From JAJZCD01 sp964570005 (lineage in GTDB: Bacteria; Patescibacteriota; Saccharimonadia; Saccharimonadales; UBA4665): 21,954 nucleotides of DNA. The translations under genes were made by a program, and so were the position numbers. Below the pieces are notes generated by a model. That model had not been told where the DNA came from and did no database searches. It saw nothing but the letters and a program-made list of their open reading frames with translations. The stretch lies in contig CAZMWE010000017.1 in the NCBI GenBank assembly GCA_964570005.1, forward strand, positions 1-21,954, given 5' to 3'. Shown piece after piece: positions 1 through 8,011 of the stretch. The first letter of the stretch is position 1. Every line of letters begins with the position of its first letter.

Positions 1-60
1 GGAGGCAACTACATCCCACGACCTACCGGTCGGGGAACTGCTGTTGGATTAGAAAATTGA
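1..60 (+). CDS. rpoC: C-terminal end of upstream gene, probably RNA polymerase beta' subunit (rpoC), partial
   Basis: Frame 1 is open from the window edge to TGA at 58-60 and encodes 19 residues ending TAVGLEN. It contains G-N-Y-I-P-R-P-T-G, which aligns without gaps to the conserved RpoC C-terminal stretch G-R-L-I-P-A-G-T-G (E. coli), five of nine identical. A position just upstream of the rpsL/rpsG genes is also where rpoBC classically lies. Only these 19 residues are visible, so the call rests on one short motif and synteny. Frame 2 also has a stop (TAG at 50-52) but shows no recognisable motif. A terminator follows after 3 nt, which fits an operon end. Confidence 0.55.
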   Translation, partial: GGNYIPRPTGRGTAVGLEN

Positions 61-63
61 AAG

Positions 64-101
64 AACATGGGGACCGCCGGAGCGCGGTCCCCATGTTTAT
101 T
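64..101 (+). terminator. Intrinsic terminator after the upstream gene
   Basis: A perfect 14-bp inverted repeat (64-77 with 84-97) encloses a 6-nt loop (78-83) and is followed by a short, imperfect T stretch (TTATT). The GC-rich stem starts 3 nt after the TGA at 58-60. Confidence 0.8.
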
Positions 102-213
102 ACCCGTTCCTTGGGGAAAGTACAGTCCGTATGGGTACCATTCCTGGTCATTTGGCAAATCAAACATTCGTATAAAGCGCATTGCAGCTAAAGTATATTG
201 ATATGTGAAAACA

Positions 214-222
214 TGATATGAT
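214..222 (+). promoter_or_regulatory. Extended -10 promoter for the lipoprotein gene, predicted leaderless
   Basis: TG-A-TATGAT (TG at 214-215, hexamer 217-222) is an extended -10 element that ends 8 nt before the ATG at 231. Transcription would start at or within a couple of bases of that ATG, and no Shine-Dalgarno site precedes it. There is no good -35 at 17 nt. Overlapping TATACA at 222-227 is an alternative -10. Confidence 0.5.
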
Positions 223-230
223 ATACAGCT

Positions 231-989
231 ATGAGAGGCACTTATGATACGCTGCGCATGCGCAGGCCAGGCTTAGCTATGACTGCTGCAGCTGGCGCAA
301 TGGCCCTTTTATGTGCAGCGACTGGTTGTCGTAGCACGACAAGTGGCAATGCGGCACCTACTTCAAGCGCCGCCGCTTCGCGGCAGACATCGGAAACTAG
401 TGCGCAAACTCTTCTAAGGACCACTCTGGAAACAGCTGGACAGCAGGTCATTGATGCCCTTCGTGCCGAAAAAATATCGATATACAGGTATGTCCAGGCT
501 GGGGGCAAGGGTTCAGCCATTACTTTGGATGCCGGACCAGAGTGCCATGGCAGAGTATCCGCTTTCATAGACGATGTCATCTTTAGAACTACTGCTACAT
601 CCGCCAATGAAAGACCGGCCGCAATTGTTGCCAATTTGAAAGCAAGCGACGCCATAGATGTGAAAGCTTCGAAATTTCCTGCAGCTAACACTACGGGTCG
701 GCCGGCCGACTTTATAGAGGTAAGCGCACCAGAAGATCCATACACCGGATTCCCTGTCACGAACCGGTATACAGGCTACGTATACGGCAATAATGGAGTA
801 GTCGTGATCAATACCTCTGTTGACGAAGGAGACCCTTCTGCACAAGCTCATGCGGTCGTATACGGCGGCAACGCTCGAGACAGTTATAGCGGTGAAGGAA
901 TATCAGTTACTGGTCTGTTAGCGTACCTACAGTTTACTCAGAACGCCAGTGCCTGCCACAGTGCTGCAGCTCAGCATGACGGCCAATAG
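231..989 (+). CDS. Predicted secreted lipoprotein of unknown function
   Basis: The 252-residue product begins with a positively charged n-region (Arg at 2, 9, 11 and 12), a hydrophobic stretch at about residues 14-30, and a Cys at 33 preceded by A-T-G. This is an acceptable though not ideal lipobox for lipid attachment and anchoring on the outer face of the membrane. Residues 34-57 form a Ser/Thr/Ala-rich linker. The rest looks like a compact mixed alpha/beta domain with two further Cys, C104 and C243, that could pair. I recognise no family. The ATG at 231 lies 8 nt after an extended -10, supporting it as a leaderless start; ATG 258 (codon 10) would give a more ordinary signal peptide. No terminator follows; the rpsL promoter begins 39 nt downstream. 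Confidence 0.75.
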   Translation: MRGTYDTLRMRRPGLAMTAAAGAMALLCAATGCRSTTSGNAAPTSSAAASRQTSETSAQTLLRTTLETAGQQVIDALRAEKISIYRYVQAGGKGSAITLDAGPECHGRVSAFIDDVIFRTTATSANERPAAIVANLKASDAIDVKASKFPAANTTGRPADFIEVSAPEDPYTGFPVTNRYTGYVYGNNGVVVINTSVDEGDPSAQAHAVVYGGNARDSYSGEGISVTGLLAYLQFTQNASACHSAAAQHDGQ

Positions 990-1027
990 TGATCCGCCGA
1001 TCGCGTGTTCTTGTAATACTCCAAAAG

Positions 1028-1056
1028 TTGTCACGGAGCTCATTCTCTGGTAAAAT
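1028..1056 (+). promoter_or_regulatory. Sigma70-type promoter of the rpsL-rpsG-fusA run
   Basis: TTGTCA (1028-1033), a 17-nt spacer, then TAAAAT (1051-1056). Each box matches the consensus at five of six positions with ideal spacing. The predicted start near 1063 gives a leader of about 90 nt before rpsL. That leader contains a 10-bp palindrome at 1085-1094 (TCCATATGGA), which may be regulatory or chance. Confidence 0.7.
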
Positions 1057-1153
1057 AATAGGGTAAACATCAAATCCGAGCCGGTCCATATGGATCATGG
1101 CGGTAGAGGAGAGTAATCTCTTCGGGAAGTAATAACATGGAAGGAATAGGATT

Positions 1154-1567
1154 TTGCCTACAATTAACCAACTGGTCCGCAAGCCGCGCACCAAGGTGAC
1201 TACCAAAAGCAAGTCGCCGGCGCTGATGCGCGTCACTAACAACTTAAAGACCAAGAACTACGAAAAGCCAGCACCATTCAAACGCGGCGTTTGCGTAAAG
1301 GTCACCACCAAGACTCCTAAGAAGCCGAACTCGGCGCTTCGTAAGGTTGCCCGTGTGCGCCTTGGCAACGGCTACGAAGTCTGGGCCTATATCGGTGGCG
1401 AAGGCCACAACCTGCAGGAGCACGCCGTAGTTATGATTCGCGGCGGCCGCGTACCCGACCTTCCGGGTGTACGTTACCACATCGTTCGTGGTGCACTCGA
1501 CCTCCAGGGTGTCGCTAAACGCAAGCAGGGCCGTAGCAAATACGGCGCCAAGAAGGAGAGCAAGTAA
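1154..1567 (+). CDS. rpsL: 30S ribosomal protein S12
   Basis: S12 lies at the decoding centre of the small subunit and controls tRNA selection. The 137-residue product is of the long type, with an insertion at about residues 17-40 as in Firmicutes. It has K-K-P-N-S at 56-60, the region of streptomycin resistance mutations, and the loop G-G-R-V-P-D-L-P-G-V at 97-106, whose Asp102 corresponds to the Asp methylthiolated in E. coli. The start codon is TTG at 1154-1156. It is the only in-frame start giving the conserved N terminus M-P-T-I-N-Q-L, and an in-frame TAA lies at 1133-1135. A purine-rich AAGGAATAGG at 1141-1150 is the ribosome site. The stop TAA shares one base with the rpsG ATG. Confidence 0.97.
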   Translation: MPTINQLVRKPRTKVTTKSKSPALMRVTNNLKTKNYEKPAPFKRGVCVKVTTKTPKKPNSALRKVARVRLGNGYEVWAYIGGEGHNLQEHAVVMIRGGRVPDLPGVRYHIVRGALDLQGVAKRKQGRSKYGAKKESK

Positions 1568-2046
1568 TGCCACGCCACAAGACCAAAGCGCTCGTCCGTG
1601 ATATTCCCGGCGACCGCCTTTACAATGACCCGACCGTGCAGCGCCTTATCAACCGCGTAATGCGCGACGGCAAGAAGCAAGTTGCCGAAAAGCTGGTTTA
1701 CACCGGTATGCAGATTGCAGCCGACCGCCTGAAAGTAGAAAACCCGCACGACGTATTCGAGCAGGCTATTGGCAACGTCAAGCCTCATCTGGAAACCCGT
1801 AGCCGCCGTGTCGGTGGTGCTAATTACCAGATTCCATTCGAAGTCAAAGGCCAGCGCCAGACACACCTGACTATCATGTGGTTCGTACAAGCCGCTCGCA
1901 GCCGCAAGGGTATGAGCATGGCCAACCGCATCGCCGCCGAGCTCCAGGATGCCTACAACAACCAGGGTGCGGCCGTTAAGAAGCGCGAAGATACACACCG
2001 CATGGCCGAAGCTAACCGCGCTTTCGCCCACTTCGCACGGAGCTAA
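1567..2046 (+). CDS. rpsG: 30S ribosomal protein S7
   Basis: S7 is a primary 16S rRNA-binding protein that nucleates assembly of the 30S head and lines the E site. At 159 residues it is near the usual 156. Hallmarks are D-P-T-V-Q-R-L-I-N near the N terminus, R-S-R-R-V-G-G-A-N-Y at about 79-88, and the C-terminal A-N-R-A-F-A-H-F. The start overlaps the rpsL stop in a TAATG, with AAGGAGAG just upstream inside rpsL. There is therefore no rpsL-rpsG spacer of the kind that carries the S7 autoregulatory site in E. coli, so feedback control, if any, must act elsewhere. Confidence 0.97.
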   Translation: MPRHKTKALVRDIPGDRLYNDPTVQRLINRVMRDGKKQVAEKLVYTGMQIAADRLKVENPHDVFEQAIGNVKPHLETRSRRVGGANYQIPFEVKGQRQTHLTIMWFVQAARSRKGMSMANRIAAELQDAYNNQGAAVKKREDTHRMAEANRAFAHFARS

Positions 2047-2054
2047 TAAGCTGC

Positions 2055-2462
2055 ATGAGGCGCTCTCGAAACGTATCTGCAGAGGCTGATATCACTGCGT
2101 TGACGACCTTGCATCTGGGCTGCGAAGAATGCCCGTCATCTCGTACGCTCAAGGTGCCGAGCATGACAAAGAGAGGCCAGCATATAGTGGCGCTTACGGT
2201 TCCGCATACGGTGCCGATCGTTTTAGCAAGTGAAGTTGAGATTAAAGGTGGCGGAAAGGTATTGGGCTTCGAGACCAGGGTGAGTGGTATCGGTGGCGTC
2301 GCTATTAACATTGCGACATGCGAGGATACTAAGGTATGCCCAAACAGAGTGGCCATAGATGATCTCGCGGCAAGCATCGAAAGGCTTCCGGGAGTAGTGG
2401 AAAGTGTAGTATCACCTCCAGCGCCCTTACATTTCAATGGAGAATACCTAGGTCCGGAATAA
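2055..2462 (+). CDS. Unknown 135-residue protein with four cysteines, between rpsG and fusA
   Basis: I do not recognise this protein. It is rich in short beta-like segments and has four Cys spaced as a C-x-x-C (23, 26) and a C-x5-C (89, 95), which could bind a metal or form disulfides. No signal peptide or membrane segment is visible. The start at 2055 is 8 nt after the rpsG stop; GGAG at 2039-2042, overlapping the end of rpsG, is a plausible but distant ribosome site. Codon choice is visibly less biased than in rpsG and fusA (more A/T-ending and rare codons such as ATA and AGG), suggesting lower expression or a different history. Its position in the str transcript implies co-transcription with translation genes. 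Confidence 0.7.
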   Translation: MRRSRNVSAEADITALTTLHLGCEECPSSRTLKVPSMTKRGQHIVALTVPHTVPIVLASEVEIKGGGKVLGFETRVSGIGGVAINIATCEDTKVCPNRVAIDDLAASIERLPGVVESVVSPPAPLHFNGEYLGPE

Positions 2463-2465
2463 AGT

Positions 2466-2474
2466 GTTAAAATT
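2466..2474 (+). promoter_or_regulatory. Possible extended -10 promoter before fusA
   Basis: TG-T-TAAAAT (TG at 2466-2467, hexamer 2469-2474) lies just after the stop of the preceding unknown gene and 26 nt before the fusA start. No convincing -35 is present. Initiation near 2481 would leave a short leader containing the AAAGGA at about 2484-2489. Confidence 0.4.
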
Positions 2475-2500
2475 TTTAGATTAAAGGATGAGTAGGGTTT

Positions 2501-4588
2501 ATGGCAGACAAGAAATACCCACTAGACAAGATTAGAAACCTCGGCATTATCGCGCACATCGACGCAGGTAAGACAACCACAACCGAGGGTATTTTGTACC
2601 GCACCGGCCTGAAGCATAAGATCGGCGCCGTTCACGAAGGCGAAACCACCACCGACTGGATGGCTCAGGAGCGTGAGCGCGGCATTACCATCGTGGCTGC
2701 CTCTGTCACGTGTTTCTGGAAAGATCACCAGATCAACATTATCGATACCCCCGGCCACATCGACTTCACCGCCGAAGTGGAACGTAGTCTACGTGTTCTG
2801 GATGGCGCCGTAGTGGTGTTCGACGGCAAAATGGGCGTGGAAAGCCAGAGTGAAACCGTTTGGCGCCAGGCCGACAAGTACGGCACACCGCGTATCTGCT
2901 TCATCAACAAGATCAACCAGACCGGCGGTGACTTTTACAAGTCCCTCGACAGTATCCACAACCGCCTGAGCAAACGTGCCTTCCCGATCCACCTGCCGAT
3001 CGGCTTTGAGCAGAGTATCAACGGCGTTATTGATCTCGTGAGCATGAAGTCCTACACCTACAAAGATTTCACCGACCACGAACTGGTCGAGGGTGAAGTT
3101 CCGGCTGACATGGTTGACAAAGCTAAAAAGTACCGCAGCCTACTCGTCGAAAACGCTGTTGCGGAAGACGAAGCTATGCTCGAAAAGTACTTCGAAGTCG
3201 GCGAAGAGGGCTTGACCGAAACTGAAATCCGCCAGGCGATCCGTACCGCCGTCCTGACCGGTAAATTTTACGCGGTAACCGGTGGTGACGGTCGTGGCGT
3301 TATCGTAGAAAAACTGCTTGACCTCGTTAACGATCTGCTGCCGGCACCGAACGATCGCCCAACCACCTGGGGTACCCAACCAAAAACCGGTGAAGAAATC
3401 GAGCGCAAGCACAGTGAAAGCGACCCGATGGCTGCGCTGGCTTTCAAGATCACCAGTGACCCGTTCGTGGGCAAACTGGCTTACTTCCGCGTGTACAGTG
3501 GTAAGGTAACCGCCGGTTCATACGTGCTGAACAGCTCAACCGGTGAAAAAGAGCGCGTCGGCCGCATTGTCCGTCTACAGGCTGACAAGCGTGAAGACGT
3601 GACCGAAGTCGGCACTGGCGACATTGCCGCTATTGTGGGCCTTAAGGGCACCACTACCGGTCACACGCTGTGTGACCCGAGTAACCCGATCATCCTGGAA
3701 AGTATCGACTTCCCAGAACCGCCAGTATCTATCGCTATCGAGCCGAAGACCAAAGCCGACCAGGAAAAGATGAGCCTGGCACTCGGTCGCCTAGCCGAAG
3801 AAGACCCGACCTTCCGTGTCCGTACCGACGAGGAAACCGGCCAGACCATCATTAGTGGCATGGGTGAGCTACACCTCGAGATCATCGTCGACCGTATGAA
3901 GCGCGAATTCTCTGTGGAAGCCAACATCGGCCAACCGCAGGTTGCCTACCGTGAAACCGTCCGTAAGGATGCCGTCGAAGTACAGGGTAAGTTCGTCCGC
4001 CAGAGTGGTGGTCGTGGTCAGTACGGTGACGTATGGCTGCGTATCTCGCAAAACGAGCAGGGCGCTGGCTTTGAGTGGATTAACTCCATCAAGGGTGGTG
4101 TGGTGCCCAGCGAATACATTCCGGCTGTCCGCAAGGGTGTCGAAGAAGCCATGGCCAACGGTGTCATCGCTGGCTACCCGGTTGTGGACATCAAGGTAGA
4201 GCTCTACGATGGTAGCTATCACGAAGTTGACTCCAACGAAATGGCCTTTTCTATCGCTGGCTCTATGGGCTTGCAAGAGGGTGTCAGGAAAGCTAACCCA
4301 ACCCTGCTTGAGCCAGTCATGAAGGTAGTCGTCGTAACTCCCGAAGAATTCATGGGTGACACCATCGGCGACCTAAACAGTAAGCGTGGCCGTATCGACA
4401 GTATGGAAGACCTCTCTGGCGGCATTAAGGAAATCACTGCCTTCGTACCGCTTGGTGAGATGTTCGGCTATACCACGAACCTGCGTTCTATGACGCAGGG
4501 TCGGGCCAGCTCCAGCATGGAGCTTGACCACTATGCGGACGTTCCACCGAATGTGGCTCAGGCTATCATCGCCAAGAACGCTAAATAA
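2501..4588 (+). CDS. fusA: Elongation factor G with altered guanine-recognition motifs
   Basis: EF-G is the cytosolic translocase that moves tRNA and mRNA through the ribosome at the cost of GTP. The 695 residues cover the full five-domain length. P-loop A-H-I-D-A-G-K-T at about 18-25, switch I R-G-I-T-I at 60-64 and G3 D-T-P-G-H at 82-86 are canonical. G4, normally N-K-x-D, reads N-K-I-N at 136-139, so the Asp that hydrogen-bonds to guanine is Asn (codon AAC at 2915-2917). The G5 loop, normally C-G-S-A-F-K-N-K-G, reads G-G-D-G-R-G at 261-266 and is about three residues shorter. Domain IV retains G-G-R-G-Q-Y-G and the S-Y-H-E-V-D-S loop. ATG 2501 is chosen for the conserved M-A-x-K-K-Y-P-L-D-K start. 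A terminator follows at 4614. Confidence 0.96.
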   Translation: MADKKYPLDKIRNLGIIAHIDAGKTTTTEGILYRTGLKHKIGAVHEGETTTDWMAQERERGITIVAASVTCFWKDHQINIIDTPGHIDFTAEVERSLRVLDGAVVVFDGKMGVESQSETVWRQADKYGTPRICFINKINQTGGDFYKSLDSIHNRLSKRAFPIHLPIGFEQSINGVIDLVSMKSYTYKDFTDHELVEGEVPADMVDKAKKYRSLLVENAVAEDEAMLEKYFEVGEEGLTETEIRQAIRTAVLTGKFYAVTGGDGRGVIVEKLLDLVNDLLPAPNDRPTTWGTQPKTGEEIERKHSESDPMAALAFKITSDPFVGKLAYFRVYSGKVTAGSYVLNSSTGEKERVGRIVRLQADKREDVTEVGTGDIAAIVGLKGTTTGHTLCDPSNPIILESIDFPEPPVSIAIEPKTKADQEKMSLALGRLAEEDPTFRVRTDEETGQTIISGMGELHLEIIVDRMKREFSVEANIGQPQVAYRETVRKDAVEVQGKFVRQSGGRGQYGDVWLRISQNEQGAGFEWINSIKGGVVPSEYIPAVRKGVEEAMANGVIAGYPVVDIKVELYDGSYHEVDSNEMAFSIAGSMGLQEGVRKANPTLLEPVMKVVVVTPEEFMGDTIGDLNSKRGRIDSMEDLSGGIKEITAFVPLGEMFGYTTNLRSMTQGRASSSMELDHYADVPPNVAQAIIAKNAK

Positions 4589-4613
4589 CGGCATCGAAAT
4601 CGGCTCAACCGGG

Positions 4614-4640
4614 AAAACACCCCTCCCCAGGGGTGTTTTT
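4614..4640 (+). terminator. Intrinsic terminator after fusA
   Basis: A perfect 11-bp stem (4614-4624 with 4629-4639), CCCC loop and T5 run form a classical rho-independent terminator 25 nt after the fusA stop. The A-run on the left arm could also let it act on the opposite strand. Confidence 0.93.
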
Positions 4641-4644
4641 GGTG

Positions 4645-4653
4645 TGGTATGCT
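4645..4653 (+). promoter_or_regulatory. Extended -10 promoter for the gene at 4662, predicted leaderless
   Basis: TG-G-TATGCT (TG 4645-4646, hexamer 4648-4653) sits directly behind the fusA terminator. The box ends 8 nt before ATG 4662, so the transcript should begin within about 2 nt of the start codon. No Shine-Dalgarno site is present. Confidence 0.6.
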
Positions 4654-4661
4654 AGTAGTAA

Positions 4662-5273
4662 ATGGATCAGGGTGACGACTTTATCATTGAGGAGAGTGTT
4701 GAGGAGGTTGTTGCGGGAGTTCCTGGCGATCAGCCGATGGAGGAACCAGCAGGCGATCAAGCGCCTATCTCGCTTTACGAATTTTACGCACTAGAGATAG
4801 GCCGGCTTATTGAAAAGGCTCCGTGGGAACTGGAGCGCCACGTCTCGCCGTACCATGAGCGGTTCCTGACGGAGCAGCGCTGTATGGGCCTGTCAATGTT
4901 GTTGTTGCTCGGTGAAAATCAAGTGCCAGAGAGGGCCGTTCAAAGCATGCCTGGCTACGAGCAGCAGGCTCGCTTCAGTGTTAACCAGGCCGTGTTCCGC
5001 CGGGCTCTTAAGCACTATTTTGAAGCTAAAGGCCTCAATCCTGTGCGGGCCGACATGGTTATCGAACGTATGGGCACTTACGTTGCCGATACGCGCGAGG
5101 CGGAAGCAGCCCAGGGCGATCCACTGGAGGCGATGTTCAATACACTGGTACGCCGCGTGCCGCCGCAAGATGATGCGCAGGCTGAGCTCTATGCCAAGCG
5201 CGTTGAAAAAATATTCGATTACGTTTCCGGGCTGGTCCAAGCCGTCCGGAAACGCTACATTATCGTTCGCTGA
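4662..5273 (+). CDS. Unknown acidic/helical protein between fusA and tuf
   Basis: I do not recognise this 203-residue protein. Residues 1-35 are strongly acidic and probably disordered. From about residue 38 it is predicted to be mostly alpha-helical, with amphipathic helices around 38-52, 66-85, 104-122 and 170-200, and a basic C terminus (R-K-R-Y-I-I-V-R). It has no signal peptide or membrane helix, so it is probably cytosolic. It forms its own unit: the fusA terminator lies upstream, a leaderless-type promoter feeds it, and the tuf promoter begins 42 nt after its stop. A 9-bp inverted repeat (5222-5230 with 5246-5254) lies in its last codons without a T-run. Confidence 0.75.
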   Translation: MDQGDDFIIEESVEEVVAGVPGDQPMEEPAGDQAPISLYEFYALEIGRLIEKAPWELERHVSPYHERFLTEQRCMGLSMLLLLGENQVPERAVQSMPGYEQQARFSVNQAVFRRALKHYFEAKGLNPVRADMVIERMGTYVADTREAEAAQGDPLEAMFNTLVRRVPPQDDAQAELYAKRVEKIFDYVSGLVQAVRKRYIIVR

Positions 5274-5314
5274 TATAACCCCAGCAATCATACGCCGCAT
5301 ACCTTGCAAAACTC

Positions 5315-5343
5315 TTTACAAACCACTGTTGGTTCTCTATACT
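5315..5343 (+). promoter_or_regulatory. Sigma70-type promoter of tuf
   Basis: TTTACA (5315-5320), 17-nt spacer, TATACT (5338-5343). This predicts a start near 5350 and a leader of about 65 nt. A second TATACT at 5371-5376 lacks a good -35 but could be an alternative start. Confidence 0.65.
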
Positions 5344-5414
5344 GAAAACGTAACTCGTGTGAGTTCTTTTTATACTCGTGCACACAATTAAATTTTAAGG
5401 AGCATCCATACAAC

Positions 5415-6602
<1,188 letters not shown>

Positions 6603-6626
6603 TTCTACGTAAGAACAATTCTCTGC

Positions 6627-6661
6627 AAGAACTCCGGAATCATTCCGGAGTTCTTCAGTTT
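6627..6661 (+). terminator. Intrinsic terminator after tuf
   Basis: A perfect 12-bp stem (6627-6638 with 6644-6655) with a 5-nt loop (6639-6643) is followed by a T-containing tail (CAGTTTT). It lies 25 nt after the tuf stop. Confidence 0.85.
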
Positions 6662-6673
6662 TAGCTGATGGAA

Positions 6674-6701
6674 TTGACGCCATACCCGGTCACCCTATAA
6701 T
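6674..6701 (+). promoter_or_regulatory. Near-consensus sigma70 promoter for the COG4705-type gene, predicted leaderless
   Basis: TTGACG (6674-6679), 16-nt spacer, perfect TATAAT (6696-6701). The box ends 7 nt before ATG 6709. The upstream in-frame ATG at 6700 overlaps the -10 itself and cannot be in the transcript, so this promoter fixes the gene start at 6709. Confidence 0.75.
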
Positions 6702-6708
6702 GAGGCCC

Positions 6709-7479
6709 ATGCAATTGACCGGCAAGACCCTCCGCAAAGTTCCCGAGATAACCGCTCTATTCTGGATCACGAAGCTTCTCACGACGGCAATGGGCGAAGC
6801 CTGCTCAGACTTCTTGGCAAATACTATCAGCCCCTACGTAGCAGTTGGCATTGGGTTTCTCGTATTCGCAGGAGTGCTCATACTGCAGTTCCGCGCCAAG
6901 CAGTATAACCCGTGGGTGTACTGGTTTGCCGTGGCGATGGTGGCAGTGTTTGGCACAATGGCGGCCGATGTACTGCACAAGCAGTTCGGCGTTCCGTATT
7001 GGCTATCCACGAGTTTCTTCGCGGTAGTGCTAGCCGCCGTATTCACCCTGTGGCATAAGGTAGAGGGTACGCTTTCGATCCATACCATCACAAGCCTCCG
7101 GCGGGAAATGTTCTACTGGCTTACGGTGGTCGTGACCTTTGCACTCGGTACGGCAGCGGGTGACTGGACGGCGAACAGCCTTGGTCTGGGCTACTTTACA
7201 TCCGGGCTGCTTTTTGCCGCTTTAATGCTCGTCCCGCTGATGGGCTTGAGGCTTCGCCTGAACGAAGTAGCAACGTTCTGGTTCGCATATGTGGTTACAC
7301 GGCCACTGGGCGCCTCGTTTGCCGACTGGTTTGGCAAGCCCCATCCTAAGGGCCTAGGCTGGGGTGATGGCACCGTTACACTCATCCTGACAGTCGGTAT
7401 CATCGCCTGCGTGGCGTACATGGCTTGGGATAGAAAAGAAATCGCAGCAGAGCACCGCAGGGTGCCCGACCAACGATAA
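6709..7479 (+). CDS. COG4705-type multi-pass membrane protein with fourfold internal repeat
   Basis: The 256-residue product resembles the uncharacterised COG4705 membrane proteins, recognised by K-V-P-E-I-T-A-L-F-W near the N terminus. It is almost entirely hydrophobic, with about eight likely transmembrane helices. A 17-residue motif, aromatic-W-x9-G-x4-D, occurs four times, at 18-34, 71-87, 136-152 and 190-206, each probably opening a helix pair. One acidic residue per repeat inside the membrane suggests an ion or substrate path, but I know no demonstrated function. The C terminus is charged. The start is taken at 6709, not the in-frame ATG at 6700, because the latter overlaps the -10. The gene is transcribed alone between the tuf terminator and the rpsJ promoter region. 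Confidence 0.85.
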   Translation: MQLTGKTLRKVPEITALFWITKLLTTAMGEACSDFLANTISPYVAVGIGFLVFAGVLILQFRAKQYNPWVYWFAVAMVAVFGTMAADVLHKQFGVPYWLSTSFFAVVLAAVFTLWHKVEGTLSIHTITSLRREMFYWLTVVVTFALGTAAGDWTANSLGLGYFTSGLLFAALMLVPLMGLRLRLNEVATFWFAYVVTRPLGASFADWFGKPHPKGLGWGDGTVTLILTVGIIACVAYMAWDRKEIAAEHRRVPDQR

Positions 7480-7505
7480 TCCTTTCTTTTCTTGCAGTAT
7501 TGTTG

Positions 7506-7525
7506 TACAATTTGCCTGGTAAACT
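7506..7525 (+). promoter_or_regulatory. Candidate promoter region of rpsJ
   Basis: Two possible -10 boxes lie close together: TACAAT at 7506-7511, and TAAACT at 7520-7525 preceded by TG at 7517-7518 (extended -10). Neither has a strong -35. Either gives a leader of roughly 85-100 nt before rpsJ. I see no recognisable riboswitch in that leader. Confidence 0.35.
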
Positions 7526-7618
7526 AATGTGTGCTGACTAAAAGTCGTGCCGGTCGCCTTGAATTCGATCGTCAAGATGTTACAGCGCCATGCCGGGTTG
7601 AGCCGGTAGGAGTATAAA

Positions 7619-7945
7619 ATGGCAGAAGTTAAGACTGACCAGAAACAACGGATCCGCATTCGTCTCAAGGCTTACGACCACAAGGTCATTGATCAGGCCG
7701 CCAAGCAAATCGTCGACACGGCACTACGCACCGGCGCGAGCCTTGCCGGCCCGATTCCGCTGCCGACGCGCCGGAGTACCTTTACCGTGATAAAGAGCCC
7801 GCACGTCTATAAGAAAGGCCGCGAACAGTTTGAGATGCGCGTCCACAAGCGCCTCATTGACGTGTTTGAACCAACCCCCAAGACGATTGACTCGCTCATG
7901 AACCTCAGCCTGCCGGCAGGGTGCGACGTCGAAATCAAGATGTAA
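7619..7945 (+). CDS. rpsJ: 30S ribosomal protein S10
   Basis: S10 is a 30S head protein and, as NusE, also part of transcription antitermination complexes. The 108-residue product has the typical sequence I-R-I-R-L-K-A-Y-D-H at 12-21, G-P-I-P-L-P-T at 44-50 and the R-V-H-K-R-L-I-D segment. TAGGAG at about 7606-7611 serves the ATG. In most bacteria rpsJ opens the S10 operon and is followed at once by rplC. Here it is closed off by its own terminator and separated from rplC by about 2.5 kb of unrelated genes, so it is probably monocistronic. Confidence 0.97.
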   Translation: MAEVKTDQKQRIRIRLKAYDHKVIDQAAKQIVDTALRTGASLAGPIPLPTRRSTFTVIKSPHVYKKGREQFEMRVHKRLIDVFEPTPKTIDSLMNLSLPAGCDVEIKM

Positions 7946-7966
7946 ACCAACCCGCAAGGGAACCCC

Positions 7967-7994
7967 AAAACCGCCGGCACCGCTGGCGGTTTTT
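7967..7994 (+). terminator. Intrinsic terminator after rpsJ
   Basis: Stem of 12 bp including one G-U pair (7967-7978 with 7982-7993), small loop, followed by a T run. It lies 21 nt after the rpsJ stop and 18 nt before the next gene. Confidence 0.9.
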
Positions 7995-8011
7995 ATCTGC
8001 AAAGAATAATA

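Noticed and set aside
1474..2031. Minus-strand frame of 185 codons opposite rpsG
   Set aside because: Antisense shadow of rpsL/rpsG with no supporting signals.
5222..5254. 9-bp inverted repeat at the end of the gene at 4662 as a terminator
   Set aside because: It lies inside the coding region and is not followed by a T-run.
6700..6708. Earlier start codon for the COG4705-type gene
   Set aside because: ATG 6700 overlaps the TATAAT box at 6696-6701 and would not be transcribed.
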